DNA of 64,000 nucleotides from positions 1 through 64,000 of the forward strand of contig JADJAB010000018.1 in NCBI GenBank assembly GCA_016704435.1, in the 5' to 3' direction. The translations under genes and the position numbers were made by a program. This DNA is from Rhodobacter sp. GTDB taxonomy: Bacteria > Pseudomonadota > Alphaproteobacteria > Rhodobacterales > Rhodobacteraceae. The notes beneath the pieces were generated by a model. The model was given only the letters and a program-made list of their open reading frames with translations, did not search any database and was not told the DNA's origin. Below, piece after piece: positions 26,808 to 35,943 of this stretch (its first letter is position 1; every line of letters starts with the position of its first letter).

Positions 26808-27416
26808 TCAGCTATTCGTTGCGGTCGGATCCTGCGTGGCGAGCAGAAGCGCCGCGCCAAGAAACTTGCGCATGTCGTCGAAGACGGCCGGCTTCTCGCC
26901 GCGCCAGCGGTCGTGCAGCCGGAAGGGCGCGGAGGCGCCGTTGGCCGCAGCATCAAGGCAGGCGGCCGCTTCGCGCGCAAAATTCAACGTCCGGCGGCGC
27001 ATGTTGGCCTGATAGGTGTCCCAATGCTTGGCCTCCATCCGCAGATGGAACAGCGAACTGCGGGCACGCCGGGCAATGGTCATGCCCTCGACCCAGTCCG
27101 GCACTGCGCCCCACAAACGAAGGGCATGGGCATAGCGCCGCCGCGCCAGGGCCTCGTTCCCGGTCAGCCGTGCCGCCATCCCGGCATTGGCAAGGCTGGT
27201 CGCATAGCGCGGATCGCTGCGCGAAAGCCGCAACATCGCCAACCACCAGGCGCGCCGCCACAGGCGCGCGGCGCGGTGGCTGTCGCCGTTGCGCAGCGCG
27301 GCATGCGCCTGCTCCTGCAGCCGTTCCCAGCCCAGGTCACAGCCACGCCACCCCGCAGCACGCGCTGCGGCAAGCCCCATATCGGGCTCAGGCGCCAAGA
27401 TAAGCACGTCGGACAT
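26808..27416 (-). CDS. Uncharacterised helical (TPR-like) protein between livF and TMADH
   Basis: The protein has 202 residues if started at MSDVLILAPEPDMGLAAARA (ATG 27416). An alternative Met lies four codons upstream. It is mostly alpha-helical, with units such as HAALRNGDSHRAARLWRRAW and AMLRLSRSDPRYATSLANAG followed by MAARLTGNEALARRRYAHAL, which have the A/L/Y spacing of tetratricopeptide repeats. It overlaps the end of livF by 29 bases and precedes TMADH by 44, so it is part of the operon. No enzyme motif is seen. An adaptor or maturation role is possible but unproven. Confidence 0.65.
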   Translation of the reverse strand: MSDVLILAPEPDMGLAAARAAGWRGCDLGWERLQEQAHAALRNGDSHRAARLWRRAWWLAMLRLSRSDPRYATSLANAGMAARLTGNEALARRRYAHALRLWGAVPDWVEGMTIARRARSSLFHLRMEAKHWDTYQANMRRRTLNFAREAAACLDAAANGASAPFRLHDRWRGEKPAVFDDMRKFLGAALLLATQDPTATNS

Positions 27417-28093
27417 GGTCGTTCTCATGAAGATCCCTCGCTTTCCCCTCAAGCACGAGGTCACCGGTTTCGAGCACATAGGCGTGGTCCGCCAGTTCCA
27501 GCGCCAGCTCGGCGTTCTGTTCCACCAGGATCACCGCAACGCCCTGCTTGCTGATTTCCTCGATGATCACCGCGATCTCTTCGACGATGACCGGGGCGAG
27601 GCCCATCGACGGCTCGTCAAGCAGCAGCAGTCTGGGCTTGGCCATCAGCGCGCGGCCGATCGCCAGCATCTGCTGCTCGCCGCCGGACATGGTCTTGGCA
27701 AACTGGGTGCGCCGTTCGCGCAGGCGGGGGAAGCGCTGAAACACTGCCTCCAGATCGGCGGCAACCTGCACCTTGTCGCGCCGCAGGAAGGCACCGGTGC
27801 GCAGATTTTCCTCAACGGTAAGGTCGGGGAATACCCGCCGCCCTTCGGGCATGGGCGATGCCGCGGGCGACAATTTTCTCGGGCGGCAGCCGGTCGATCC
27901 GCTGACCATCAAACCAGATCTCGCCGCCTGACAGTTTCGCAAGACCCGAGATCGCGCGCAGCGTCGTGGTCTTGCCGGCGCCATTGCCGCCGATGATCGT
28001 GACGATCCCGCTTGCCGGGGCCTGCAGCGTGATATTCCGGATCGCCGAAACCTTCTGGTAGTTTACCGATGCGTCCTTGACCTCAAGCAACAT
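27388..28093 (-). pseudogene. livF: livF-type ABC transporter ATPase, one-base frameshift
   Basis: It starts MLLEVKDASVNYQKVSAIRN, with Walker A IIGGNGAGKTTTLRAISGL. After GIAHA the frame slips at a run of G on the plus strand (27847-27849) where one base is missing. The other frame continues PEGRRVFPDLTVEENLRTGA with signature KTMSGGEQQMLAIGRAL and Walker B LLLLDEPSMGLAP. Restored, it is about 235 residues, normal for LivF. It would pair with LivG to drive import through LivHM. The break is probably a consensus error. Confidence 0.82.
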
Positions 28094-28877
28094 GGCGCGC
28101 ACCTCCAAGATAGGCCTCGATCACCTTGGGATCGTTGCGGATATCCTTTGGCGCGCCTTCGACCAGAAGCTGGCCGAAGTTCATCACCGTGATCCGGTCG
28201 CACAGGCCCATGATCGCCTGCATGTCATGTTCGACCAGAAGGATGGTGACACCACGGTCACGGACCTTGAACATCAGGTCCATCATCTGCCTGGTCTCTT
28301 CGGGGTTCATGCCGGTGAAGGGTTCGTCCAGCAGCAGCATGTCGGGTTCGGCCGCCAGTGCCACGGCCATGCCAAGCGCCCGTTGGTGCCCATGCGAAAG
28401 CTCGGCCGCCAGTTCGTGCGCGCGCAGTTGCAGGCCAAAGAAGGCCAGCGTTTCGCGTGCCTTCGCCTCGTTCTCACGGGCGGCCTTCGCCCCGGTGCCC
28501 AGGATCGCGCCCAGCAGCGTGGGGCGTTGGTGCATGTAGCGACCGACCATGACGTTTTGCAGCAGTGAGAACTCCTGAAACAGGGTCGAGTGCTGGAAGG
28601 TCCGCACCAGCCCCCGCGCCGCCACCTGGGGCATGGTCAGCCCCGAGATGTCCTGCCCCTTGTAGAGCACCCGCCCCTCGGTCGGCGTGTAGTAGCCGCT
28701 GACAACGTTGAACGTTGTGGTCTTGCCGGCACCATTGGGGCCGATCAGCCCGTGGATGGTGCCGGGCTGGACCGAGAAGCTGAGGTTGTTGATCGCCGTC
28801 AGCCCGCCGAAGCGCATCGTCAGGCCGTTGACCTCCAGCAGCGGTCGCGCGCCGGCATTTGTCCGGTCATCCTTCAT
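28083..28877 (-). CDS. livG: livG-type ABC transporter ATPase
   Basis: The protein has 264 residues from ATG 28877 (MKDDRTNAGARPLLEVNGLT). Walker A is GLIGPNGAGKTTTFNVVSGY, the signature region ELSHGHQRALGMAVALA, Walker B MLLLDEPFTGMNPEETRQMM and the switch His VEHDM. The C-terminal LivG extension (LLVEGAPKDIRNDPKVIEAY) is present. It overlaps livM upstream by 11 bases and livF downstream by 11, showing tight operon packing. The gene is intact. It belongs to the branched-chain-amino-acid/amide/urea (HAAT) transporter class. Confidence 0.9.
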   Translation of the reverse strand: MKDDRTNAGARPLLEVNGLTMRFGGLTAINNLSFSVQPGTIHGLIGPNGAGKTTTFNVVSGYYTPTEGRVLYKGQDISGLTMPQVAARGLVRTFQHSTLFQEFSLLQNVMVGRYMHQRPTLLGAILGTGAKAARENEAKARETLAFFGLQLRAHELAAELSHGHQRALGMAVALAAEPDMLLLDEPFTGMNPEETRQMMDLMFKVRDRGVTILLVEHDMQAIMGLCDRITVMNFGQLLVEGAPKDIRNDPKVIEAYLGGARHVA

Positions 28878-29869
28878 TTGTTGCCCCCTTGGTCTTGGAC
28901 ACCACAGGAACGGCGGGCTTGCGCCCGAAGATCGCGCCGGATCTCGGCACCAGGCTTTCAAGGCCCTTTGGCAGGAACAGGACCGATGCAATCAGGATCA
29001 GGCCGTAGATCAGCGGCCGGACCTGATCCATCCCCAGTTCGCGCAAGACAACGTCGTTGAGGATCGTCAACACGATCACGCCCAGGATCGGGCCGTAGAA
29101 CGTGACCGTACCCCCGACGATCGCCCAGGTCAGAACAAAGACCATCTCTTCGACATTGAAGCGGTTGGGATTGACGGTTCCGATGTAATGCGCCAGCAGC
29201 CCGCCCGACAAACCGGCAAAGCAAGAGGCGATGACAAAGGCCAGCGTGCGGTAATGGCGCGCCTTGACCCCCCACCGACTCAGCCAGCTTGTCCTGCCAA
29301 TGGACGGCGTGGAAGATCAGCCCCACCGGCGAGCGTTCAACCCGCCATATGATCCAAAGCGAGACCGCGACCACAATCAGCGCCAGGAAGTAATAGTTGA
29401 CCGGTTCGAAGAAATCGATCTTCAGCCCGCCGATCTCGATGGTGTCAAAGCCCGGTATCAGCTTGATCCCCTTCGGGCCACCGAACGGGTCGCGGAACTT
29501 GATCCAGATCAGGCGCATGATTTCGCCTGCTGCAAAGGAGCCGATCAGGAAATAGAACCCCTTCATCCGAAACAGCGGAAAGCTGAGAATAAGGGCGAAA
29601 ACCCCGGCCACTGCGGCCCCTGACAGCATTGCCAGCGGCACGGGGAAGCCCGCACTCTTGGTCAGAAGCGCGCTGGCGTAGGCGCCGACGCCCATGATGA
29701 CGACATGCGCCAGCGACCACTCGCCGGTCAGCGTCAGCAGCCGGTAGCTGGACACCACCAGGACGTTGATGGTCAGAAAGACCAGCACCTCTTGCTGCGA
29801 ATAGCTCAGAACAAAGGGCAGCACGACCAGCGCGGCTGCAAGCAGGATCCATGCGATTATCTTCAGCAT
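28867..29869 (-). pseudogene. livM: livM-type permease, one-base frameshift
   Basis: MLKIIAWILLAAALVVLPFV opens a hydrophobic permease with the LivM hallmark HAVHWQDKLAESVG about residue 200. There six C on the plus strand (29268-29273) break the frame. Removing one base gives VKARHYRTLAFVIASCFAGL followed by SGGLLAHYIGTVNPNRFNVE and the remaining helices to TNEG at 28867. Restored, it is about 334 residues. It is probably functional in the organism, with the extra base as a homopolymer error. Confidence 0.82.
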
Positions 29870-29883
29870 CCGCCTGCCCCCCC

Positions 29884-30753
29884 CTACGCCCGCTCACGGG
29901 TGCCGAAAAGCCCGGTGGGCTTCACGATCAGCACCAGCAGCATCAGCGTCAGCCCGACGATGTCAGCCATCACGCCGTCGACGAACGTCGTGACGAACGT
30001 GTGGACAAAGGCGTAGACGACCGCCGCCACCACGGCCCCCTCAAGGCTGCCGACACCACCGACGATGATGATGATGAAGGCGGTGACGATGACCGAATGG
30101 CCCATGTAGGGATAGGTTCGCACCAGTGGCGCGGTCAGCGCGCCGGCCACACCCGCCAGCGCCGCGCCGATGAACATCGCGATCCGCGCCGTCTGGTTGA
30201 TCGAGATGCCCTGCAGCGCCGCCGCTTCAGGATCCTGGGCGCTGGCCCGCAAGGCCCAGCCGAACCGGGTCTTCTTCAGGAACAGCCAGAGGGCGAAAAG
30301 CAGCCCGATCGTCGCCACGATCACATAGAGCCGCTGGAGCGGCAGGCTGACGCGGTCGGAGAACTGGATGATCTCCTGCGTCGAGGGCGGGATGTTCTCC
30401 ATCCGCACACCGAAGATCAGCGCCGCCGATGCCTGAAGCACCAGAAGAAAACCGATCGACGCGACGAGACCGCCAAGCGGGTTGTCTCGGAGCGGCCGGA
30501 AGAGCGCCCACTCCATCAGGATGCCGACGAGGCCGACGAACACCAGACCGGCGGCAACGGCGACCAGGAAGGGCATGTTCCAGTCACCGTAAACGGCTAC
30601 CACCGCATAGGCGCCCAGCATGTAAAGCTCGCCATGGGCGAAGTTGATCACCCCCATGACGCCGAAGATCAGGACCAGACCGACCGCGACCAGCGCCATG
30701 TAGCTGGCCGCATAGGTAGCGTTCAGAATCGTCTGGGCAAAAAGATCCACCAT
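29884..30753 (-). CDS. livH: livH-type permease
   Basis: The protein has 289 residues from MVDLFAQTILNATYAASYMA (ATG 30753). It has about eight membrane helices and the LivH features INFAHGELYMLGAYAVVAVY, ISINQTARIAMFIGAALAGV and VTAFIIIIVGGVGSLEGAVV. It forms the membrane channel with LivM. It lies 14 bases upstream of livM and 87 downstream of the binding-protein gene. Intact. Confidence 0.9.
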   Translation of the reverse strand: MVDLFAQTILNATYAASYMALVAVGLVLIFGVMGVINFAHGELYMLGAYAVVAVYGDWNMPFLVAVAAGLVFVGLVGILMEWALFRPLRDNPLGGLVASIGFLLVLQASAALIFGVRMENIPPSTQEIIQFSDRVSLPLQRLYVIVATIGLLFALWLFLKKTRFGWALRASAQDPEAAALQGISINQTARIAMFIGAALAGVAGALTAPLVRTYPYMGHSVIVTAFIIIIVGGVGSLEGAVVAAVVYAFVHTFVTTFVDGVMADIVGLTLMLLVLIVKPTGLFGTRERA

Positions 30754-30840
30754 CAGGCGCCCCCCCCCCGTTTGGCGGAAAAGCGGCCGCTCCGGTGGCG
30801 GCACCGGACCGAAGCGGCTGTTGACCTGCGAGCCTGGGGA

Positions 30841-32145
30841 TCAGGCACGCTGGTAGTACATCGGGCCGAGGGCATCCATGTGCTTGATCAGAAGGTCGCC
30901 ATGCTTGTCGTACCACTCGGGGATGCTCTTGAAATCCTTGATGACCGCCTTGCCGTCTTCGATCACCACCACCGGCCAGTTGCCGACCAGAGCGTTGTCG
31001 ATCCCGAACAACTCCTTGCCCCACCAGTCGGCTTCACCGAAGGCATGCAGACCCTTGCCGCCCTCCTTCATCGCCGCCAGGACGTCGCCGGGTTCCACCG
31101 ACCCCGCCTTCTCGGCCGCCGCCTTCCACAGATCCATGACCGAGGCGTATTCCCACGACACGGCACCCCATTGGTTGGGATGGCGCTTGCTGTACTCGGC
31201 GTAGAACTCGTTCGGCTTCTGGAAGTTGATGAAATCGGCATTGAGCCCCGGATCGTCGAAATCGGGGAACTGGAAGAGGAACCCTTCCATGAACTCCTTC
31301 GACGTCTTGGCGACGATCTGGTCGTAGAAATCGGCCGTGCAGGAGATGATCTGCCCCTTGTAACCCTGCTGGAACAGCTGTTCACAGATCGGATGGACGT
31401 AGTCTGAATAGCAGGTGTCAAGGCAGATGATCTGCGGATTGCTTGACATCAGCCGGGTAACGATCGGCGCGAAGTCGGTCGTTGCCGGATCGAAGAACAG
31501 GGTGTCGTCAAGCATCTCGATGCCGGCCGCCTCGAACGCGGCGAGATAGGTCGCGACCGACGGCAGGCCAAGCGCATCCTCCTGCGCGCACATCACCGCG
31601 GTTTTCAGCTCGGGCTTGTTCTCGGCCAGCCACTGGATGCCGGTGACGTTGTAGATCGGGTGCACCTCGCACGGGGCCAGCAGCGTTGCCGTTTCGGGCG
31701 ACAGGTCCGACGGCAGCAGCGTCGTGCACAGCATCCCCTCGCGCTCAGCCAGTTGCTGGACACCGGGCCACGGATCCCCGCCCAGCATCATGATCATCTT
31801 GACGCCGTCTTCTTTGATCAGCTTGGTCGCGCCGGCGCGCCTTGCCCGCATCGTATTCGTCGTCATAGGGGAACGGAATTCGACCATATGGGCCTCGCCG
31901 GCGATATTGACGCCGCCGGCCGCATTGACCCACTCGGCCCAGATGAGGCAGCCGTCGAGACCGGGCTTGCCCCAGGCGGCGACTTCGCCGGTCAGCGGCG
32001 CGAGAAAGCCGATCTTCACGGTCTTGTCGGCGGCGCGGGCAGCGCGCGGTACCAGCGATGTCGCCGCCGCCGTTCCCGCAAGCGCGGCCGCTCCGCGCAA
32101 CACCCTGCGTCGGGTCAGACCATTCTTGAACATGTTCGCAAGCAT
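30841..32145 (-). CDS. Periplasmic substrate-binding protein of the Liv-type transporter (Tat signal)
   Basis: The protein has 434 residues from ATG 32145 with GGAGG eight bases upstream. The N-terminus FKNGLTRRRVLRGAAALAGT is a twin-arginine signal followed by AAATSLVPRAARAADKTVKI, so the folded protein is exported by Tat. The mature part is a type-I binding fold (VKIGFLAPLTGEVAAWGKPG, MIMMLGGDPWPGVQQLAERE), nearest in feel to amide/urea binders. Around 31845-31880 the segment VEFRSPMTTNTMRARR reads as PYDDEYDAGKAR in the next frame, so a pair of compensating indels probably garbles about 15 residues. The ligand may be a methylated amine, from context only. Confidence 0.82.
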   Translation of the reverse strand: MLANMFKNGLTRRRVLRGAAALAGTAAATSLVPRAARAADKTVKIGFLAPLTGEVAAWGKPGLDGCLIWAEWVNAAGGVNIAGEAHMVEFRSPMTTNTMRARRAGATKLIKEDGVKMIMMLGGDPWPGVQQLAEREGMLCTTLLPSDLSPETATLLAPCEVHPIYNVTGIQWLAENKPELKTAVMCAQEDALGLPSVATYLAAFEAAGIEMLDDTLFFDPATTDFAPIVTRLMSSNPQIICLDTCYSDYVHPICEQLFQQGYKGQIISCTADFYDQIVAKTSKEFMEGFLFQFPDFDDPGLNADFINFQKPNEFYAEYSKRHPNQWGAVSWEYASVMDLWKAAAEKAGSVEPGDVLAAMKEGGKGLHAFGEADWWGKELFGIDNALVGNWPVVVIEDGKAVIKDFKSIPEWYDKHGDLLIKHMDALGPMYYQRA

Positions 32146-32209
32146 TTCATCTCCTCCCTCTTCTGCAGTCCGGTTAGTCCGGATGACCAGTTTGAACCAA
32201 TTCGCGACC

Positions 32210-32221
32210 AAATTAGACCAA
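32210..32221 (-). promoter_or_regulatory. Candidate operator half-site 1
   Basis: The minus strand reads TTGGTCTAATTT, followed by TTGGTCGCGAATTGGTT, giving three TTGG(T) steps in about 30 bases, 65-75 bases upstream of the binding-protein start. Confidence 0.35.
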
Positions 32222-32347
32222 GATCAAACTCCACAGCCTGAACCCCGCCATTGGCAGATGGCTCAATGCCCAATGTAGCGCCAGATTTCGCCAATCTCAA
32301 CACAAACGACATAAAGTTGCTAAGTTTGGCTTGATGGCGAAATATAA

Positions 32348-32359
32348 TTGGTCTATTTT
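32348..32359 (+). promoter_or_regulatory. Candidate operator half-site 2
   Basis: TTGGTCTATTTT differs from site 1 at one position and lies in the opposite orientation, about 65 bases upstream of the chosen regulator start. Confidence 0.35.
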
Positions 32360-32424
32360 GGGTGAAATTGATACAAGCGAAAATGAATCAAGTGTTGATT
32401 TCAGAGGCTTGGGAGATCGCACCA

Positions 32425-33327
32425 ATGACCAATCATCCCGCACCGTTCCCGCGGACGACCCGATTTCGGACCGATTGCAGGCCACTTCCCAGCCAGTTCG
32501 GCCGCGATTCCGGCCTCACGCGGACTTCGATCGCGCGCGGCCTCGGGGGCAGACCATCGCCAGATCGGCCGATTCCCCCGCCATGGGACGCGGACGGCGA
32601 AATACCCAAGCCGGTCTCGGCCAGGACGCGGCAACTGGCCGACCGCCTGTTCGCCGAGATCGTCAGCGGTGCACACAGTTTCGGAACCCGCCTCCCGGCT
32701 GAGCGCCTGCTGTCCGAGCAGCACGGCCTGTCGCGCAACACGGTCCGTCAGGCGCTGGGGTTGCTAGAGCAATTCGGGGTCGTCCAGCGCCGCATCGGCA
32801 GCGGCTCGGTGGTCCGCTACCGGCCCGAGCCGCAGGCCGATCCGCCCCCGGCTCTCGCGCCGAGGCTGCCCAACGCGCTGGACCTCAGTGAGCTCGGCGA
32901 CATCACCAGCCCTCTGGAGCTAGGCGTCGTCCGCTCGATCATCGAGCCCGAGATTGCCCGCCTTGCCGTGCTCAACATGACCTCACGCGACATCCAGAGA
33001 ATCAAGGACACACAGTCCGAGATCGACCAGGTCACGGTCGACGGCGAAAGGTTCTCGGCGCTCGATGATTCTTTCCGGATGCAGCTTGCCGAGGGCACGC
33101 ACAACCCGCTCCTCGTGGCGATCTATACGATGATCAATCGCGTCAGCAATGACGCCGGCTGGTCGGTGCAGCGGCGTCGGCGGCTGACGCCCGCACGGAT
33201 CAGGGAATACAAGCTGCAGAACCTGTCACTCTGCGAGGCGATTGAAAGCCGCGACATCGATTCGGCCGTTGAATTCATGCGGTTGTTGCTGGCCGAGTTC
33301 CATCAGGACCTGATGCGCGGCGCGTGA
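32425..33327 (+). CDS. GntR-family regulator, FadR/FCD subfamily
   Basis: The protein has 300 residues from MTNHPAPFPRTTRFRTDCRP. The start is uncertain, since an in-frame Met lies 21 codons upstream. After an unusual Arg/Pro-rich N-terminal about 65 residues comes the winged helix (FGTRLPAERLLSEQHGLSRN, then TVRQALGLLEQFGVVQRRIG). The all-helical FCD ligand domain follows (LELGVVRSIIEPEIARLAVL ... ERFSALDDSFRMQLAEGTHN). FCD regulators respond to small organic acids or amines, often through a metal. It is divergent from the transporter operon and is the only regulator in the island, so it is the likely controller of amine catabolism. Confidence 0.85.
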   Translation: MTNHPAPFPRTTRFRTDCRPLPSQFGRDSGLTRTSIARGLGGRPSPDRPIPPPWDADGEIPKPVSARTRQLADRLFAEIVSGAHSFGTRLPAERLLSEQHGLSRNTVRQALGLLEQFGVVQRRIGSGSVVRYRPEPQADPPPALAPRLPNALDLSELGDITSPLELGVVRSIIEPEIARLAVLNMTSRDIQRIKDTQSEIDQVTVDGERFSALDDSFRMQLAEGTHNPLLVAIYTMINRVSNDAGWSVQRRRRLTPARIREYKLQNLSLCEAIESRDIDSAVEFMRLLLAEFHQDLMRGA

Positions 33328-34613
33328 TCCTCGAATGTAGACGCGCCGCTGGCCTGCCGGTCCAAACGCTGGTCCCACATCTGACCGCAGGCCCGCATGT
33401 GACTCAGCAGCAGGTCGCCGTGCTTCTCCCACCAGCCGAGGATCGAGCGGATTTCGACGATCCGGGCGCGCCCGTCCTGAATGCGCACCACCGGCCAGGA
33501 GCCGACCAGCGCGTGGTCGATACCGAACAGCTCGCGCCCCCACCACCGCGCCTCGCCGAACACATTGCGACCGACCCCGCCCAGCTTCATCGCCGACAGG
33601 ACAACCGTCGGCTCGACGGTCTGGATGCGCTCAACGGCCTTGCGCCACATCTCGAGAATGGCGCAATATTGCCACGACACCGCGCTCCACTCGCCCGGAA
33701 AGCGGCGATTGAATTCGGCGTAGAACTCGGCCGGGCGCGGGAAGTCCACGCTGGTATCGCTCAGCGCCGGATCGTCAAAGTCCGGGAACTGGAAGATGAA
33801 ACCCTCCATGAACTCGCGGCTGGTGCGCTCGATCAGCGCTGGATAGTTGTCGCAGGTGCAAGACAGGATCTGCCCCTTGAAGCCTTTGCGGTAGGCGGCT
33901 TCGGTCAGGGCGTGGACGAAGGGCTCATAGGCGGTGTCCCAGCAAAGGATGTCGGGCTCGGCGCTCAGCAGCGCATCGACCATGGCATCAGGATCCTCCG
34001 GCGCGCCGGTATAGAGTAGCTCCTTCACGACGGTCATCCCCGCCGCCGCAAATGCAGCCCGATAGGTGGCAAGCGAGGGCAGCCCCAGCGCGTCGCGTTG
34101 CGCGCACAGCGCCACGCGACGCAGTTCGGGCCGGTTCTCGGACAACCAGTCGACGCCCGTCACGACATAGATCGGATGCACCTCGCAGGGTGCGATAAGG
34201 TAGGGGGTGTCCGGCGACAGGTCACTTGGCAGCAGAGTGGTCGCCAGGATCCGCGACCGGGTCAGGAAATCGCTGATCGCCGGAACGGGATCACCGCCCA
34301 GCATGAGAATCATCTTGACCCCCTGCTCCAGCACCAGGTGCTTGGCACCCAGCAAAGCGCAGGCTGGGTCATACTGGTCGTCATAGGCGACAATCTCGAC
34401 CCGACGGCGTTGGTCGCCGATCCGCAGGCCACCCTCGGCATTAAGCCGATCGGCCCAGATCCGGCACCCCTCAAAACCCGGACGCCCCCAGGCCGAAGCG
34501 GCACCCGTCAGCGGCGCCAGCACGCCGACCTTGACCGCCTCGCGCGCGCGCATGGCATACTTGGGAAGGCTCGCGGAAACCGCGAGATCGGCGCCAAAGG
34601 AATAGATGCTCAT
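33303..34613 (-). CDS. Second binding-protein paralogue, no clear export signal
   Basis: The protein has 436 residues from MSIYSFGADLAVSASLPKYA (ATG 34613). It aligns throughout with the transporter binding protein (VKVGVLAPLTGAASAWGRPG, MILMLGGDPVPAISDFLTRS, LLPSDLSPDTPYLIAPCEVH, WWGRELFGIDHALVGSWPVV). Unlike its paralogue it lacks a twin-arginine or convincing Sec signal. It is convergent with the FCD regulator and overlaps its end by 25 bases. It could be a binding protein that has lost its signal by a start-region change, or a cytosolic sensor in the manner of AmiC. The YDDQYDP segment is intact here, which helps to see the garbled region of the paralogue. Confidence 0.75.
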   Translation of the reverse strand: MSIYSFGADLAVSASLPKYAMRAREAVKVGVLAPLTGAASAWGRPGFEGCRIWADRLNAEGGLRIGDQRRRVEIVAYDDQYDPACALLGAKHLVLEQGVKMILMLGGDPVPAISDFLTRSRILATTLLPSDLSPDTPYLIAPCEVHPIYVVTGVDWLSENRPELRRVALCAQRDALGLPSLATYRAAFAAAGMTVVKELLYTGAPEDPDAMVDALLSAEPDILCWDTAYEPFVHALTEAAYRKGFKGQILSCTCDNYPALIERTSREFMEGFIFQFPDFDDPALSDTSVDFPRPAEFYAEFNRRFPGEWSAVSWQYCAILEMWRKAVERIQTVEPTVVLSAMKLGGVGRNVFGEARWWGRELFGIDHALVGSWPVVRIQDGRARIVEIRSILGWWEKHGDLLLSHMRACGQMWDQRLDRQASGASTFEDHAPRIRS

Positions 34614-34768
34614 GATATCCTCGTGGTATCGATGGCGCGGGGTGTGGTTGTGGCAGGCTCGGCCATCAACATCGTTCGGTTGCCGGCTTCGGAATAGGGG
34701 ACGGTCGCAGGTGCGCATGAACGCCTGCCGGCGTCGTGTCAACTGGCAGTTTGGACGGGACTATTGCA

Positions 34769-34787
34769 GGCTCTGTCGCAAACTTTG
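34769..34787. repeat. IS6-family terminal-repeat remnant beside IS5 copy 2
   Basis: GGCTCTGTCGCAAACTTTG resembles the IS6/IS26 end (GGCTCTGTTGCAAA). It lies 12 bases inside the island from IS5 copy 2, and no IS6 transposase remains with it. Confidence 0.4.
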
Positions 34788-34798
34788 CTTCTTGACGC

Positions 34799-35771
34799 GG
34801 CGTTGTTGCAGAACTGCCGCGTCAAGCGTGACTTCGCCTTTCCCTTTGGGTTTAGCTCACGCGCAGGATCTCGGCGGTGCCGAGTGCCTCGATCCGACTT
34901 CATACGTGATATCCGGTCCAGCGTTTCCGGAATGCCCGGCCATGGTGCCTTGTGGCCCGTAGCGTTTCGTTCCTGGCCGTTGCCGCCGGGCAATCTTCTT
35001 TCCAGGGCCGGCCGTTCTTGCGGATGGGGATGATTGCGGTGGCCCGGTGGTCGATGATGGCCGTGTGGCAGCGACGGGTGTCATAGGCGCCATCAGCGGT
35101 CACCGTGCCGATCACTTCGCCCTCCGGGATCTGATCCAGCAGTTCCGGCAAGACCGGGCTGTCACCGTCGCTGCTGGAGGTGAATTCCACCGCCCGGATG
35201 TCCGACGTGGCCGTGTCCATGGCCAGATGCACCTTGCGCCCCCTCTCACGGTTTGCTGGCAAACCACGAGAGGGCGCCACCGCCGAGGAACTTGATCCCG
35301 GTGCTGTCCACCAGCAGATTGAGAGGGCCGTTGGCGCGCCTGCAAGGGATCTGGACGGCCGGTGTTTTCTGCCGCCGACACAAGGTCGAATAGTCCGGCA
35401 CCGTCCAATCGAGGTTCGCCAAACCCGGCATGCTGGCCACCATGCCTGTCGTCTGCCTGAGCGGCAGTTTGAACAGGACCTTGATCGTCAGGCAAAACCG
35501 GATCGCGGCATCGGAAAACACCGCAGGGCGGCCAGGGCTCCCGTCATGCGGCGCAAGCCAGGTCATGTCATTGTCCAGCCACCCTCTCACGCATGCAGGC
35601 ATGCGTTGCCGGGCAACGGATCAACAGCGACCCGCGCTTCCCTGGCGCCACGTTGTAGCCGGACCAGTTCGTCGTGCGGAAGCGGGTAGGTGATGGCTTG
35701 CTCATCCACCCCGTCTAACCGCATGGATTCACCATGTGAATCCTTGGCAGTCAGAGTTCTGCAACAACGCC
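34799..35771 (-). mobile_element. IS5-family element, copy 2 (right bracket of the amine island)
   Basis: The element is 973 bases with perfect 17-base inverted ends, GGCGTTGTTGCAGAACT (34799-34815) and AGTTCTGCAACAACGCC (35755-35771). It is inverted relative to copy 1 at 10577-11553 and nearly identical to it. Both bear the same split transposase, which points to one parent. The pair frames about 25 kb containing all the amine genes. Confidence 0.85.
34900..35602 (-). pseudogene. IS5-family transposase, copy 2, two frames
   Basis: Frame one (35602-35246) ends at GGGALSWFASKP. Frame two (35280-34900) holds RGRKVHLAMDTATSDIRAVE and TADGAYDTRRCHTAIIDHRA before a stop after WTGYHV. The two catalytic Asp motifs (LVDSTG and TADGAYD) are present, but the C-terminal Glu helix is missing, so this copy should be unable to transpose by itself. 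Confidence 0.72.
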
Positions 35772-35943
35772 CAACAAACCCAAGAACTCTCGTCATGACC
35801 GAGGGACGAATGGGGGGCAGGGCACACTGGATCTACAAGATGAACCCCGTCACCCGTTCTTGCGCCAGAGCCCCGCCAAACCAAGGGACTTGCGCCGGCA
35901 GGCGCGCAATTGCTTCACCGCACAAACCCGGCGCGCCGCCCGA

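Larger units (their letters stand above)
32146..32424. promoter_or_regulatory. Divergent promoter region between the transporter operon and the FadR-type regulator
   Basis: The 280 bases are relatively AT-rich compared with the surroundings. They contain two inverted copies of TTGGTCTAWTTT (32210-32221 on the minus strand, 32348-32359 on the plus strand), with further TTGGTC and TTGGTT half-sites next to the first (minus-strand reading of about 32190-32221). Such paired sites facing both genes suit a GntR/FadR regulator controlling both its own gene and the transporter operon. Confidence 0.5.

Noticed and set aside
23213..27403. Very long plus-strand open frame (about 1400 codons) opposite TMADH and the membrane Fe-S gene
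   Set aside because: It is antisense to two clearly recognisable genes, rich in Arg/His/Gly and without domains. Long antisense frames are common in high-GC DNA.
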